Shown here: piece by piece, positions 23,403 to 31,895 of the stretch | Position numbering within the stretch: the first letter of the stretch is position 1 | Layout: each line of letters opens with the position of its first letter | Source of the DNA: Clostridia bacterium | Lineage (GTDB): Bacteria > Bacillota > Clostridia > Peptostreptococcales > JAAYPU01 | Direction of reading: 5' to 3' | Length of the DNA stretch: 37,026 bases | Assembly (NCBI GenBank): GCA_016278615.1 | Contig: JADQBM010000021.1 | Coordinates: forward strand, 1 to 37,026 | The notes under the pieces: generated by a model | What the model was told of the DNA's origin: nothing | The model's input: the letters and a program-made list of their open reading frames with translations, nothing else | Databases searched by the model: none | Translations under genes and position numbers: made by a program

Positions 23403-23948
23403 TTATGGATTAACAGTCTTTATTCTTGTTGCCGTAATTTTACCTTCTACTTTATGCAAATTTTTGATTTTTAGCGTTGGATCCTTTACATCGCATTCAT
23501 CCATAATGCTTTCAAGAACATTAAACTCTTTTCTTTTAATAACAACCTCTACCTTGTATCTTCTATCGCCATTATTACCCGAAGCCAAAAAGTTGTTTAC
23601 TGTATAGCCTTCTTCTCTGAGCTTTTCTGCCAATTCAATCATCTTTTCTTTATTGTTTAAAAATATATCTACTTCTAAAATACCTAAAGCAAGTCTTCCT
23701 TCAACTTTGCCACCTACGAATACACCCAGCGTTCTTCCTAAAGCATATGCTATGACAAAATGAATGCCTTCTGAACTGGCTACTTTACCCAGTACTGTTG
23801 CAAAAATAATTGCATCTATAAATACCAAAAAATACACTGGATTCATAATGTTTTTTGCCAGCAATATGCTCTTTATGGTTGCTAAAATATTTGTAAGGGC
23901 TGTTATGAAAAACAAGCCCATAAGCGTTAACATAATTTGTTGTGTCAT
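23403..23948 (-). CDS. UPF0316 family membrane protein (DUF5698-DUF2179)
   Basis: A 181-residue inner-membrane protein. Three hydrophobic segments (about 8-30, 38-55, 68-82) form the DUF5698-like part with VFIDAIIFATVLGKVASS. A soluble C-terminal domain (about 90-178) has VNNFLASGNNGDRRYKVEVVIKRKE, typical of DUF2179. The start is ATG 23946-23948 with AAAGGAGGTG upstream. The frame continues 30 codons further without a second site. The function of the family is unknown. DUF2179 resembles small-ligand-binding domains and is thought to be regulatory. Confidence 0.85.
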   Translation of the reverse strand: MTQQIMLTLMGLFFITALTNILATIKSILLAKNIMNPVYFLVFIDAIIFATVLGKVASSEGIHFVIAYALGRTLGVFVGGKVEGRLALGILEVDIFLNNKEKMIELAEKLREEGYTVNNFLASGNNGDRRYKVEVVIKRKEFNVLESIMDECDVKDPTLKIKNLHKVEGKITATRIKTVNP

Positions 23949-24496
23949 TGAGACACCTCCTTCTTTTCTATTCTTATTGTTCTTTATTAAATAAAACATA
24001 CCTGTTAGTATATTGTTTTCTCCATGTAAATATGACACAAATCATCCAAAGTAATTTGAATTTTTTTCTTCAATTTTAATTGTTATTACAAAAAAAGCTA
24101 ACAAAAGTTTGTTAGCAAAATCAATCCTGAAATTATTATATTTTAACATTCATTATTGAGAATTCATGAATAGAATAAATCTACTTTTAGATTAGCATCT
24201 TGAAATCTCTCAGATGTACAAAGCTCAGCATCTAAGCCTTTACACATGCCTTTGAGATTAATGAAAAGCATCGTCATAGCAATTTCTAAGCATAATAATA
24301 TTGAAAATAATTGACAATACATAAAAGTATCATCTACTAATAAACTAACTTTTCTATTATAACATATCCTAATACTTTTTACAAACAATAATTTGACTAC
24401 CATGATTTTTTGATTTTTTAATACTTTTCAATAAATACTCTTGCAATTTGAGGCTACTTTAAATAAAAGCATTCTTAATCATATACTCCTATGTCG
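23949..24496. other. 548-bp region without a supported gene
   Basis: It contains the terminator at 24090-24116, which implies minus-strand transcription reaching it from the right. A minus-strand frame at 24164-24403 (79 codons) has a hydrophobic stretch and a Cys-containing tail but no ribosome site at any of its start codons. I therefore treat the stretch as the 3' untranslated end of the molybdenum operon or as a possible small RNA. The remainder is AT-rich, without recognisable motifs. Confidence 0.5.
24090..24116 (-). terminator. Terminator of the molybdenum operon (or of an RNA upstream of it)
   Basis: GCTAACAA (24097-24104) pairs perfectly with TTGTTAGC (24109-24116), loop of four, followed on the minus strand by seven T (A-run 24090-24096). 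Confidence 0.88.
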
Positions 24497-24859
24497 TTAA
24501 AAATATTTTTTAAATAAAATATCTGCCATTTCATAAGCCTCTTCTTGAAATTTTAAGAATTGTCTGACTACTTTTTTTCCTTCATCTGTCACCATTGATC
24601 CTCCACCATTGACGCCACCAATGGTGCGTACTAAAAGAGGATAACCCAACGCTTCTTCAGCAACTTTAATAATATTCCATGCTTTACTATAAGCCATTCC
24701 CATTGTTTGAGCAGCAGTATTTAGAGACTGTGTCTCTTCTACTAAGTTTAAGAGTTGCGCAACTCCTGGCCCAAAAAAGGTGCATCCTTTTCTGAGTCGT
24801 AATTTTAAGGAGTAATTTAATGGAGCTAATTGATCAATTAATTTTCTTTGTGACCCCAT
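24497..24859 (-). CDS. ModE-like winged-helix regulator (N-terminal domain only)
   Basis: A 120-residue DNA-binding protein of the LysR/ModE HTH type. The pattern FFGPGVAQLLNLVEETQSLNTAAQTMGMAYSKAWNIIKVAEEALGYPLLVRTIGGVNGGGSMVTDEGKKVV is typical of ModE N-domains, with recognition helix AYSKAWNII and the wing GGGSMVT. The molybdate-binding MOP domains of full ModE are missing. Molybdate sensing would need another partner or mechanism. It is the last gene of the modABC-cofactor block and may regulate that block. GGAAGG lies upstream of the ATG. Confidence 0.88.
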   Translation of the reverse strand: MGSQRKLIDQLAPLNYSLKLRLRKGCTFFGPGVAQLLNLVEETQSLNTAAQTMGMAYSKAWNIIKVAEEALGYPLLVRTIGGVNGGGSMVTDEGKKVVRQFLKFQEEAYEMADILFKKYF

Positions 24860-24936
24860 TACACATCAACTTCCTTCCCCACATATTTTTTAAATAATTC
24901 CATTCCAGACTTCCTATAGATCCTATACCTACCTCA

Positions 24937-25953
24937 TTAAATGGAAATTTTTCCGAACCCGCAGTTTGGATAACTACAAATTTCACACCCTTGACACATG
25001 CCTCCCTGAGCCAAGGCCTTTATATCCCGTCTGGTAATCTTTTCACCTGCTAAAATACGAGGTACAATTAAATCAAAAATACTTATTTTATGATACATGA
25101 CACACCCAGGAAGTCCCACTATGGGGATTTCCCCAATATATCCTAATAGAAACATTGCGCCAGGTAATACTGGAGCACCATATGTTATAATATTCGCTCC
25201 TGATCTTCGAATCCCTGCAGGCGTACGATCATCTGGATCAACAGACATTCCCCCAGTCACAGCAATCAAGTCTGCGCCTTCTTCAATTAAGCCTTGAATA
25301 CTTGCTGCAATCATTTCTTCATCATCATCAGCAAAAACCTGCTTTATTACATCACTTCCTAAAGAAGCAAACTTTTTTCTAAGAACATCTCCAAAAGCAT
25401 CCTTAATACGTCCGTAATAAATCTCACTTCCTGTGGTTACCAGCCCTACTTTAGCAGACTTCAGGGGTACAACAGATATAATATCTTGAATCTGCTCTGC
25501 TTTTTCTATCATACCTTTCTTAACATAAAGAGGAATGACACGTGTACCTGCCACTGCTTGACTCTTTAGAACCATTTGATTTTGATGTATAGAAGCGAAC
25601 ATAATTTCATCTTGTTCTATTAAATCAGTTAATTTGTTACTATTAATTTTTAGCAACCCATCACAAGCAGCAGTTAATTCAACCTTTCCTTCACCTTTTT
25701 TATTGAGTTCAATATTTTCACCACCGGCGGCTAAAGCAATCCGCCATGATGCATCATCTTCATGGACATCGTCGTCTTTAAGTTCCATAACATATAAGTG
25801 TTCCTTGCCCATGGAAAGCAATACCGGTATATCCTCTGGTTTTACCAAATAACCTTTTGCAAACCGACTCCCTTTAAAAACTCCTGGTATAATTTGTGTC
25901 AAGTCATGTGCCAACACTGTTCCTACTGACTCATGAACCGAAATTGTTTTCAT
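24937..25953 (-). CDS. Molybdopterin-binding protein (MoeA/MoaB-like) with C-terminal Cys cluster
   Basis: A 338-residue cytosolic protein. The C-terminal half has the MoCF-type molybdopterin-binding domain (about 170-310): VGLVTTGSEIYYGRI, VFADDDEEM, LIAVTGGMSVDPDDRTP and PGAMFLLGYIGEIPIVGLPGCVMYH. The N-terminal 165 residues are a MoeA-like substrate-binding region. The last 20 residues carry a cluster Cys320-x2-Cys323-x2-Cys326-x4-Cys331, possibly a metal or Fe-S site. It should take part in maturation or delivery of the molybdenum cofactor. It overlaps the end of the upstream MocA-HD gene by 23 bases, showing coupling. Confidence 0.88.
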   Translation of the reverse strand: MKTISVHESVGTVLAHDLTQIIPGVFKGSRFAKGYLVKPEDIPVLLSMGKEHLYVMELKDDDVHEDDASWRIALAAGGENIELNKKGEGKVELTAACDGLLKINSNKLTDLIEQDEIMFASIHQNQMVLKSQAVAGTRVIPLYVKKGMIEKAEQIQDIISVVPLKSAKVGLVTTGSEIYYGRIKDAFGDVLRKKFASLGSDVIKQVFADDDEEMIAASIQGLIEEGADLIAVTGGMSVDPDDRTPAGIRRSGANIITYGAPVLPGAMFLLGYIGEIPIVGLPGCVMYHKISIFDLIVPRILAGEKITRRDIKALAQGGMCQGCEICSYPNCGFGKISI

Positions 25954-27097
25954 TTTCCCACCTCCGTATTATTTCTTCAATTTTCTGATTAACCTGTTTA
26001 GCTAAACACAATCGGTTAGCTATGGACGTCATGATTTCTTCATTCATATCAAACTTTTTAGTTGCATCTAAAAAACGATCTTCTAATGTTGTTTTTCTGT
26101 CCTTTATCACTAACTTATCGGCAAGGTAAACAATCGCGCGTTCATCCAGTAATTGCAACGCTTCTATGGGCAAGTCCATATGTGTTCTAACAATTTCTGC
26201 AATTTTCCCATAACCCATCTTTTCAATCATATCTCCAGCTTTCAGTGCATGGCAGGGTAGTCTTTTTGCTGCATCATGAAGTCGAGCAGCTGCTTCTATT
26301 TGCTTTTGGTCAACATCCCATCCGGCAGCCCCTAATTTTTTACAAATCTCCACCGCTGTCTGTGCCACAGCGTTACAGTGAGATTTAATCTCATGGGTGG
26401 CACCAAAATATCTATAAATCTCCTGTATCTCACCTTCCGTTGGTATACTTGTCCACCTATATTTACAAAGTTCTTGATATTCTTCTTGGGTATCCGCATC
26501 ATACAAAATTCCCATATCTTCTAATACAATATCAATAATATTCATACGATCCATGGCACCCTTTAGCCCCGCTCTACCATCATGGCTACAAATATATTCA
26601 ATGTTTTTTTCTGAAAACAAAACTGGATGGCCATGTTTACCCTTATAAGATGGTCGTACACAATCACTGTTGCAATTTTCCAGTGCCTCTATCATTTCTA
26701 ATAAGCTCTCAGGTCGAAACATTGGAATATCTACTGGTAATAAGAAAAACATATCACATTTCCCACGCAATTTTTCTAGACCTAAAAGTATGGAGTCAAA
26801 CATCTGTGTCTTTTGATAATGATGGTTTCTTATAAACGTAACGGGCCATTTCTCAAGATGCTTTTCTATTAAATCTGCTTTATTTCCCGTAACAATAACA
26901 GTATATTCCACGCCTCCTTCTTGAAGTCGTCTTAATGCACATTGAATAACGGTATCCCGTCCCATTGGCAAAAGGGGCTTAAAAGCATTCATTCTAGATG
27001 ACATGCCAGCTGCAATAATTAGTGCGCCAATTCGTTTTCTCTTTATTTTCCCGTGTTGTGTCAACCTCGTCGGAGTAATTTCTATTGAACCTTTCAT
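25931..27097 (-). CDS. MocA-like nucleotidyltransferase fused to an HD domain
   Basis: A protein of 388 residues in two parts. Residues about 22-215 are a MobA/MocA-like NTP transferase: GALIIAAGMSSRMNAFKPLLPMG, the LLPVDIPMF metal block and GHPVLF. This family attaches CMP or GMP to molybdopterin, and MocA-type members serve xanthine-dehydrogenase-class enzymes. Residues about 225-360 are an HD hydrolase domain with His240 and ARLHDAAKR (His-Asp 274-275), the phosphohydrolase motif. The fusion may couple cofactor loading with hydrolysis of a nucleotide. That is inference. GAGGTAG precedes the ATG. The 3' end overlaps the molybdopterin-binding gene. Confidence 0.9.
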   Translation of the reverse strand: MKGSIEITPTRLTQHGKIKRKRIGALIIAAGMSSRMNAFKPLLPMGRDTVIQCALRRLQEGGVEYTVIVTGNKADLIEKHLEKWPVTFIRNHHYQKTQMFDSILLGLEKLRGKCDMFFLLPVDIPMFRPESLLEMIEALENCNSDCVRPSYKGKHGHPVLFSEKNIEYICSHDGRAGLKGAMDRMNIIDIVLEDMGILYDADTQEEYQELCKYRWTSIPTEGEIQEIYRYFGATHEIKSHCNAVAQTAVEICKKLGAAGWDVDQKQIEAAARLHDAAKRLPCHALKAGDMIEKMGYGKIAEIVRTHMDLPIEALQLLDERAIVYLADKLVIKDRKTTLEDRFLDATKKFDMNEEIMTSIANRLCLAKQVNQKIEEIIRRWENENNFGS

Positions 27098-27164
27098 ATA
27101 ATTCTACCTCATTAATTATTTATAACTTAATTGATTACTTTTTCATAAGTATCATAGAATATTC

Positions 27165-28217
27165 TTAAGCCTCCAATAATATAAACCGTTCATTTGGTAA
27201 GCAAATATTTATAGTGTCATGAGCATTTAATTTTTTCCATTCTTCTTTTGCTACTTCCCATCTAATAGGGGCGCAATCTCCCTGAATATTTTGTAGTTGT
27301 ACAATGATTGAAAAAGGCGCATCTGTCTTCCGTTTTATATCACACATCATAGCATTTTCTTCTTTTTCCTTGCCCATTGGTAATAAATGATGGGCATGAA
27401 TTCCCACATACTGTAAGTTGTTGGGTATTTTTTTAGGACTATGAAGTATTATATTCCAATCTATTGCCTTAAACTCGAAGTTTGAAATGCGCTGAGCTCT
27501 AGATATATTTCTACATCCTGTTAATCTTGTGGCAGCCAATGTATTTGGGTTATCAAACAAATCCATTTTTGATCGTATTTCTTTCATTTGTCCATTTTCC
27601 AGAACTGCCACTCTGTTACACAAATGATAAACTTCATCCCTGTTATGTGAAACAAATAAAGTCTCACCGCTAAACTGTTCCCATACATTCAACAATGCCT
27701 GCTCTAATTTCCATTTCAATGTATTGTCCAATGCGGAGAAGGGTTCATCTAACAATAGTAATTCAGGCTCAGATGCAATCATTCTGGCCAAAGCTGCTCT
27801 TTGTAGCTGGCCTCCCGAAAGCTGATTTGGGTAATGGTTTTCCAAACCGGATAAGCAAAAGTCATTTATAACTATGTTGATAATCCTTTGTGCTTTATCT
27901 CCTTTGCCTTTGATGCCACAAGCAATGTTCTGTTCAACAGTCATGTTAGGAAAAAGAGCATGGTTTTGAGATAAGTATCCAACATTACGTTTTTGGGGTG
28001 GGAGGTTCACTTTCTTTTCAGAATCAAACAGCGTTCTTCCATTTAAGATGATTTTTCCTCTGTCAGGTGTCAAGACGCCAGCAATGCACCTTAAAGTCAT
28101 ACTCTTTCCGCAACCTGACTCACCAAGGACCCCCATCACTTCATTTTCTGCTTCTAAATTAACATTTAATTGAAACTTTCCTATCGTTTTTTCAAATGAA
28201 GCATACAACATGTCCAT
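27165..28217 (-). CDS. modC: Molybdate ABC transporter ATPase ModC
   Basis: An ABC ATPase of about 350 residues. It has Walker A GESGCGKS (about 33-40), Q-loop SQNHALFPNM, signature LSGGQLQRAALARM, Walker B LLLLDEPFSALD and H-loop VSHNRDEVYH. The C-terminal part (about 225-350) has two short beta blocks in place of, or representing, the regulatory domain. It energises molybdate uptake through ModB. I choose ATG 28217 on spacing from AGGAG. A GTG one codon upstream is too close. It starts 14 bases after modB. Confidence 0.93.
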   Translation of the reverse strand: MDMLYASFEKTIGKFQLNVNLEAENEVMGVLGESGCGKSMTLRCIAGVLTPDRGKIILNGRTLFDSEKKVNLPPQKRNVGYLSQNHALFPNMTVEQNIACGIKGKGDKAQRIINIVINDFCLSGLENHYPNQLSGGQLQRAALARMIASEPELLLLDEPFSALDNTLKWKLEQALLNVWEQFSGETLFVSHNRDEVYHLCNRVAVLENGQMKEIRSKMDLFDNPNTLAATRLTGCRNISRAQRISNFEFKAIDWNIILHSPKKIPNNLQYVGIHAHHLLPMGKEKEENAMMCDIKRKTDAPFSIIVQLQNIQGDCAPIRWEVAKEEWKKLNAHDTINICLPNERFILLEA

Positions 28218-28230
28218 CACAGCTCCTGTT

Positions 28231-28884
28231 TTACGTAGATTTTTTTAACAACCATCCATTAAGAATAATGATTGCCCCAAATGAAAGTCCTATAATAATA
28301 CAAGTCCAAAAATAAGCCGTAGGGAGATCTCCATTTTGTACTGCAGTATAGATTGCAATAGAAATGGTCTGTGTCTTTCCCGGAATATTTCCTGCCAGCA
28401 TCATAGTAGCTCCAAATTCCCCTGTAGCCCTTGCAAAGGCTAATATCGTTCCTGCAGCTACCCCCTGTTTGGAGTTGGGGAAAATTATCTTCCAAAATAT
28501 ATTTCTATTGGTCATTCCAAGTGTCTGTGCAGCATAGATCAAATCTTCATCCACTTGTTCAAAGGCACCTCGTACCGTACGATACATAAGAGGAAATGCC
28601 GCAACTGATGCCGCCAGTGCTGCGGATTGCCATGTAAATATTAAGTTCATATCAAAATGCATCAAAAATTTTCCCACCGGTCCATTCTTACCTATAAGTA
28701 ATAAGAAAAAGAAACCCAAAACCGTGGGTGGTAATATCATAGGCATTGTAAAAAAACCATCTGCTAAACTTTTAAACCGCTCCATTCGTATGACAACTCT
28801 AGCCGCAAGAATACCTGTAATAAATGCAACCATTGTTCCAAAACAAGCTACTTTTAAAGTAATGAACAAAGGTGAAAGGTCCAT
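28231..28884 (-). CDS. modB: Molybdate ABC transporter permease ModB
   Basis: A 217-residue inner-membrane permease with five hydrophobic helices. The cytoplasmic EAA loop, which contacts ModC, is AAQTLGMTNRNIFWKIIFPNSKQG. The FARATGEFGATMMLAGNIPGKT block is typical of molybdate and tungstate permeases. AAAGGAG precedes the ATG. It starts 4 bases after the modA stop, inside the modA-modB-modC run. Confidence 0.95.
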   Translation of the reverse strand: MDLSPLFITLKVACFGTMVAFITGILAARVVIRMERFKSLADGFFTMPMILPPTVLGFFFLLLIGKNGPVGKFLMHFDMNLIFTWQSAALAASVAAFPLMYRTVRGAFEQVDEDLIYAAQTLGMTNRNIFWKIIFPNSKQGVAAGTILAFARATGEFGATMMLAGNIPGKTQTISIAIYTAVQNGDLPTAYFWTCIIIGLSFGAIIILNGWLLKKST

Positions 28885-28888
28885 GATT

Positions 28889-29671
28889 TTACTCCTTTAC
28901 CATAGAAAATCCATGCTTTTTAAAAATCTCTATTGATTCATATGATTGCAGAAATCCCAAGAATTCCTTAGATTCCTGTTTTTCATAGCTGTCTGTCAAT
29001 ACAGCTACTGGGTAAATAACAGCCTTATATGCCTCTTCAGGCGCTCTACATATTATCTCGACGCCTTTAGATAAAGCCGCATCTGTCTCATATACAATAC
29101 CGCAATCCACTTCCCCTCTTTCTGTCCAAGAAAGTACCTGACGTACATTGGAGCCATAAACTGCTTTCTTTTGAGCTGCTTTTAAAATTCCAAGACTCTC
29201 TAAAATTTCTTTGGCATACTGTCCTGCTGGAACGCTTATGAAATCTCCCAAACCAATTGTCTCAACTTTTCCAGTAACAATACCTTCAAATCCTTTAATT
29301 CTTTTTGCATTTCCTTTTGGTACGATTAAAACAACCTTATTTTTCACAAGATCCATACGGGTATCTCTCATGATCAATCCTTGTTTCTCTATATCATCCA
29401 TTTGCTTTTGTGCTGCCGAGATAAAAATATCCGCCGGTGCACCTTGTTGAATTTGTGTCTGCAGAATACCGGAACTGCCAAAATTAAATCTTATCTCTAC
29501 ATTTGAATTTGACTCCTTGTATTCTTTAGCTAATTCACTACAAACATCACTTAAACTTGTTGCAGCCATAACTAAAATAACTGTTTGCCCTTTGTGTGAT
29601 GTACTGCATCCAGATAATCCTAAAAATACAAAAATCCCTATGAATAAAAAACTTAAAAAACTTTTCATCAT
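28889..29671 (-). CDS. modA: Molybdate-binding lipoprotein ModA
   Basis: A 260-residue solute-binding lipoprotein. The signal ends in FLGLSGC, lipidated at Cys22. The oxyanion-binding segments follow: VMAATSLSDVCSELAKEY, FNFGSSGILQTQIQQGAPADIFISA and, near residue 165, LGDFISVPAGQYAKE, all standard ModA motifs. It delivers molybdate or tungstate to ModBC. I choose ATG 29669-29671, with TGAGG before it. A GTG four codons upstream has no site. The gene lies 25 bases after the transketolase-like fragment. Confidence 0.93.
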   Translation of the reverse strand: MMKSFLSFLFIGIFVFLGLSGCSTSHKGQTVILVMAATSLSDVCSELAKEYKESNSNVEIRFNFGSSGILQTQIQQGAPADIFISAAQKQMDDIEKQGLIMRDTRMDLVKNKVVLIVPKGNAKRIKGFEGIVTGKVETIGLGDFISVPAGQYAKEILESLGILKAAQKKAVYGSNVRQVLSWTERGEVDCGIVYETDAALSKGVEIICRAPEEAYKAVIYPVAVLTDSYEKQESKEFLGFLQSYESIEIFKKHGFSMVKE

Positions 29672-29696
29672 TGCCGGCCTCACTTGCCTCTGTATT

Positions 29697-30068
29697 CTAC
29701 GTATTTTTATAGCTTGCTAATTTTAGTTTTATAATTTTTTCTACATTTTCAATTAATTCTTCTTCCTTTAATGCCACTTCCGAGAACGTATTTGTTTTTA
29801 GTAAATGCTTTGATTCTTCATAAAGTTTTTGGTTTATAAATACCAATGCTCCCGTTGCCTCTACAAAATGACTAATTGTTCGTTCATCTATAGGCGTCAC
29901 ACAAGTGACTTCTAATACTGCTGTACTGATCCCACGAACAACCAATATACGTGACGCCTTCATAGCTGTCCCTATGGTACTGCCATCTGCTACAATGGTA
30001 ATATCTACTCCTTTGTTGATTACTTTCGTTGTTCCCTGAAAAGATAGCGCTGGCAACAAAAAGCTCAC
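29697..30068 (-). CDS. Transketolase C-terminal-domain-like fragment
   Basis: A 123-residue frame that matches only the last domain of a transketolase or DXP synthase-like subunit: GVDITIVADGSTIGTAMKASRILVVRGISTAVLEVTCVTPIDERTI is the usual 'DVTIIATGS.V..AL.AA..L...GI.A.Vv....i.PlD...i' block. The ThDP-binding PP and PYR domains are absent from the upstream DNA. A GTG at 30066-30068 lies one base after AAAGGG, too close for good initiation. It may be a decayed remnant of an E1-beta-like subunit, or a small subunit working with a distant partner. It lies within the molybdenum operon, between a hairpin and modA. Confidence 0.55.
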   Translation of the reverse strand: MSFLLPALSFQGTTKVINKGVDITIVADGSTIGTAMKASRILVVRGISTAVLEVTCVTPIDERTISHFVEATGALVFINQKLYEESKHLLKTNTFSEVALKEEELIENVEKIIKLKLASYKNT

Positions 30069-30090
30069 ACCCTTTAAATTTTAGTAGTTG

Positions 30091-30122
30091 AATCTACTGC
30101 CAAAATAGTTTGGCAGTAGATT
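30091..30122 (-). terminator. Hairpin between the MBL gene and the transketolase-like fragment
   Basis: A perfect 14-bp stem with a 4-base loop (AATCTACTGCCAAA 30091-30104, TTTGGCAGTAGATT 30109-30122). On the minus strand the following sequence is not T-rich. It may act as an attenuator or mRNA-stabilising end rather than a full terminator. Confidence 0.55.
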
Positions 30123-30130
30123 TTACCATT

Positions 30131-30979
30131 TTATTTTTTTGTTAAATAATTATAGCATTTAATTACATTTGTTCTTTGAATATACGCCATCATTTCTTCT
30201 TGACCAATATCTACTGGAAAACGATCTGCAAAACTTATGTTTTTAATACATTCCTCTAGTGACCAATCTTTCTGAATGCCCTTTGCTACTTCTGCAATCC
30301 ATTCATAGATGAAAGCACGCTGCTCATGTATAAACTCTTTAGCCACTACAGATCCATGTCCCGGCACAAACCAATCCACATCTAATGTTTCTAAGAAATC
30401 TAAAGTTTTTAAAAGCGGACCAATCTCTGCTGAATGAAGCCACATCTGACATTCGGAAAACAATGTATCTCCTACAAACGCAACTCGTTCTTTTGGCACA
30501 TATACACAAAGCTGAGAAGGTGAATGTCCTGGTGTATGATAAAGTTCAAATGTGTGATTCCCTAGTTTTATAGTCATGTGATCATTAAATGTAATTTGTG
30601 GACGATTGACAATATATTCATCGCGAGAAGGCATTAAATGCAAAGCTTCTTTGTCTTGACGTTTAATAATATCTACACTGTAATCATAACAATCTGAATC
30701 TCCGGCTACTGTCCAGAAAAGTTCATTTAACTTTTCATGACCAACAACGATACTTTCCCCTGCAAACCAATGATTCCCAAAAATATGGTCAATATGCCCC
30801 TCAGTATTGATCAAGTATTTGATAGGGCCTTTCTCTTTTGCAAATTCACGCATATTCAGCAAAGGAGAAACCAACTGTGCCGTATCAATGAAAACCGAAC
30901 CTTCGGTTGTAAAAACAATACTTGGGTTACACCCTCTAATTTTAGTTTCTACATATACATTTGGTGTTAACATCTCCAT
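30131..30979 (-). CDS. MBL-fold metallo-hydrolase, molybdenum-hydroxylase associated
   Basis: A 282-residue cytosolic metallo-beta-lactamase-fold protein. ATG 30977-30979 follows AAAGGGAA; the frame is open 32 codons upstream but overlaps the preceding gene. The metal-binding block reads INTEGHIDHIFGNH (58-70), with Glu60 in place of the first His of HxHxDH. Further ligands are present: His152 in HTPGHSPSQ, Asp171 in VGDTLFSE and His208 in VPGHGSV. It comes 44 bases after the FAD subunit of the hydroxylase, on the same strand. It may hydrolyse a product of the hydroxylase, for example a lactam or lactone. That is inference. Confidence 0.85.
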   Translation of the reverse strand: MEMLTPNVYVETKIRGCNPSIVFTTEGSVFIDTAQLVSPLLNMREFAKEKGPIKYLINTEGHIDHIFGNHWFAGESIVVGHEKLNELFWTVAGDSDCYDYSVDIIKRQDKEALHLMPSRDEYIVNRPQITFNDHMTIKLGNHTFELYHTPGHSPSQLCVYVPKERVAFVGDTLFSECQMWLHSAEIGPLLKTLDFLETLDVDWFVPGHGSVVAKEFIHEQRAFIYEWIAEVAKGIQKDWSLEECIKNISFADRFPVDIGQEEMMAYIQRTNVIKCYNYLTKK

Positions 30980-31023
30980 ATTAATTCCCTTTCTACTAAT
31001 AGTCAGTATTAACTTGTTCTCAT

Positions 31024-31893
31024 TTAGCTTGCGTTGGCACGCTCCTTGGCTTCTTTCAATGCATGACGTGTCCACACACGAATCATTTCTTTTCGGTATT
31101 CTGCTGTTCCACGTTGATCACTAATGGGTGTACAAATATCCGCAGCTATTTCCCCTATCTCTTCAATCAATTCCGCCGTGAGTTTCTTATCCACCAGTGC
31201 CTTCTCCGCTGCCATCACTCGGATAGGTTTTGGAGCAACTGCTGCAAGTGAAATACGAGCTTCCTCAATGGTTCCATCTTCTTGTAAGGTTAATCTGCAA
31301 GCTACACCTACAATAGAAATATCTGTATCCCCACGAATGGCAAATTTTTTATAAACCGCACCTGTACCAGGCTTTGGAGCAGGCACCTTAAATCTTAACA
31401 ATATTTCGCCTTCATTAAGCACATTTTTTCCAGGACCAGTAAAAAAATCTTCAATTGGTACTTCTCGGGTCCCTTGGGAACTGGCAATAACAGCTGTTGC
31501 ATCCATAACCATTAGTCCTTGGATGGCATCTGCACTTGGTGAAGCATTACATGCATTTCCACCTATTGTCGCAATATTTCTTATTTGCATAGAGGATACA
31601 TGACCTGCAGCTTCCATGATTACCTTATAATCTTTCTCCAAGGATTTATCCATAGAAATTTTTCGCAACTGCGCTCCAGCACCTAATTCTAACCCTTCTT
31701 TGCTCACAACAATGTCATCAATATGAGGAATCTTCCCAATACCAATTATTGCTATGGGGTTCCAGCTTTTATTTTTCAATCGCGGTACGATATCCGTTCC
31801 ACCCGCAAGAATTTTCGCATCTGAACCATGTTCCTTAAGTATCTGACAACAATCTTCTACCGTTGTAGGCTCAAAGTATTTTTCAAAACGCAT
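31024..31893 (-). CDS. Molybdenum hydroxylase FAD-binding subunit
   Basis: The medium subunit (289 residues) of a xanthine-dehydrogenase-family enzyme. The N-terminal FAD domain has KILAGGTDIVPRLKN (28-42), and the isoalloxazine block is RNIATIGGNACNASPSAD (105-122). The C-terminal domain has ARISLAAVAPKPIR and DQRGTAEYRKEM. No 4Fe-4S insertion of the 4-hydroxybenzoyl-CoA reductase type is present. It passes electrons from the 2Fe-2S subunit to an acceptor. It begins 2 bases after the small subunit. Confidence 0.93.
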   Translation of the reverse strand: MRFEKYFEPTTVEDCCQILKEHGSDAKILAGGTDIVPRLKNKSWNPIAIIGIGKIPHIDDIVVSKEGLELGAGAQLRKISMDKSLEKDYKVIMEAAGHVSSMQIRNIATIGGNACNASPSADAIQGLMVMDATAVIASSQGTREVPIEDFFTGPGKNVLNEGEILLRFKVPAPKPGTGAVYKKFAIRGDTDISIVGVACRLTLQEDGTIEEARISLAAVAPKPIRVMAAEKALVDKKLTAELIEEIGEIAADICTPISDQRGTAEYRKEMIRVWTRHALKEAKERANAS

Positions 31894-31895
31894 AT

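Noticed and set aside
24164-24403. 79-codon minus-strand frame in the operon tail
   Set aside because: No ribosome site at any start and no recognisable family. Kept as a transcribed region only.
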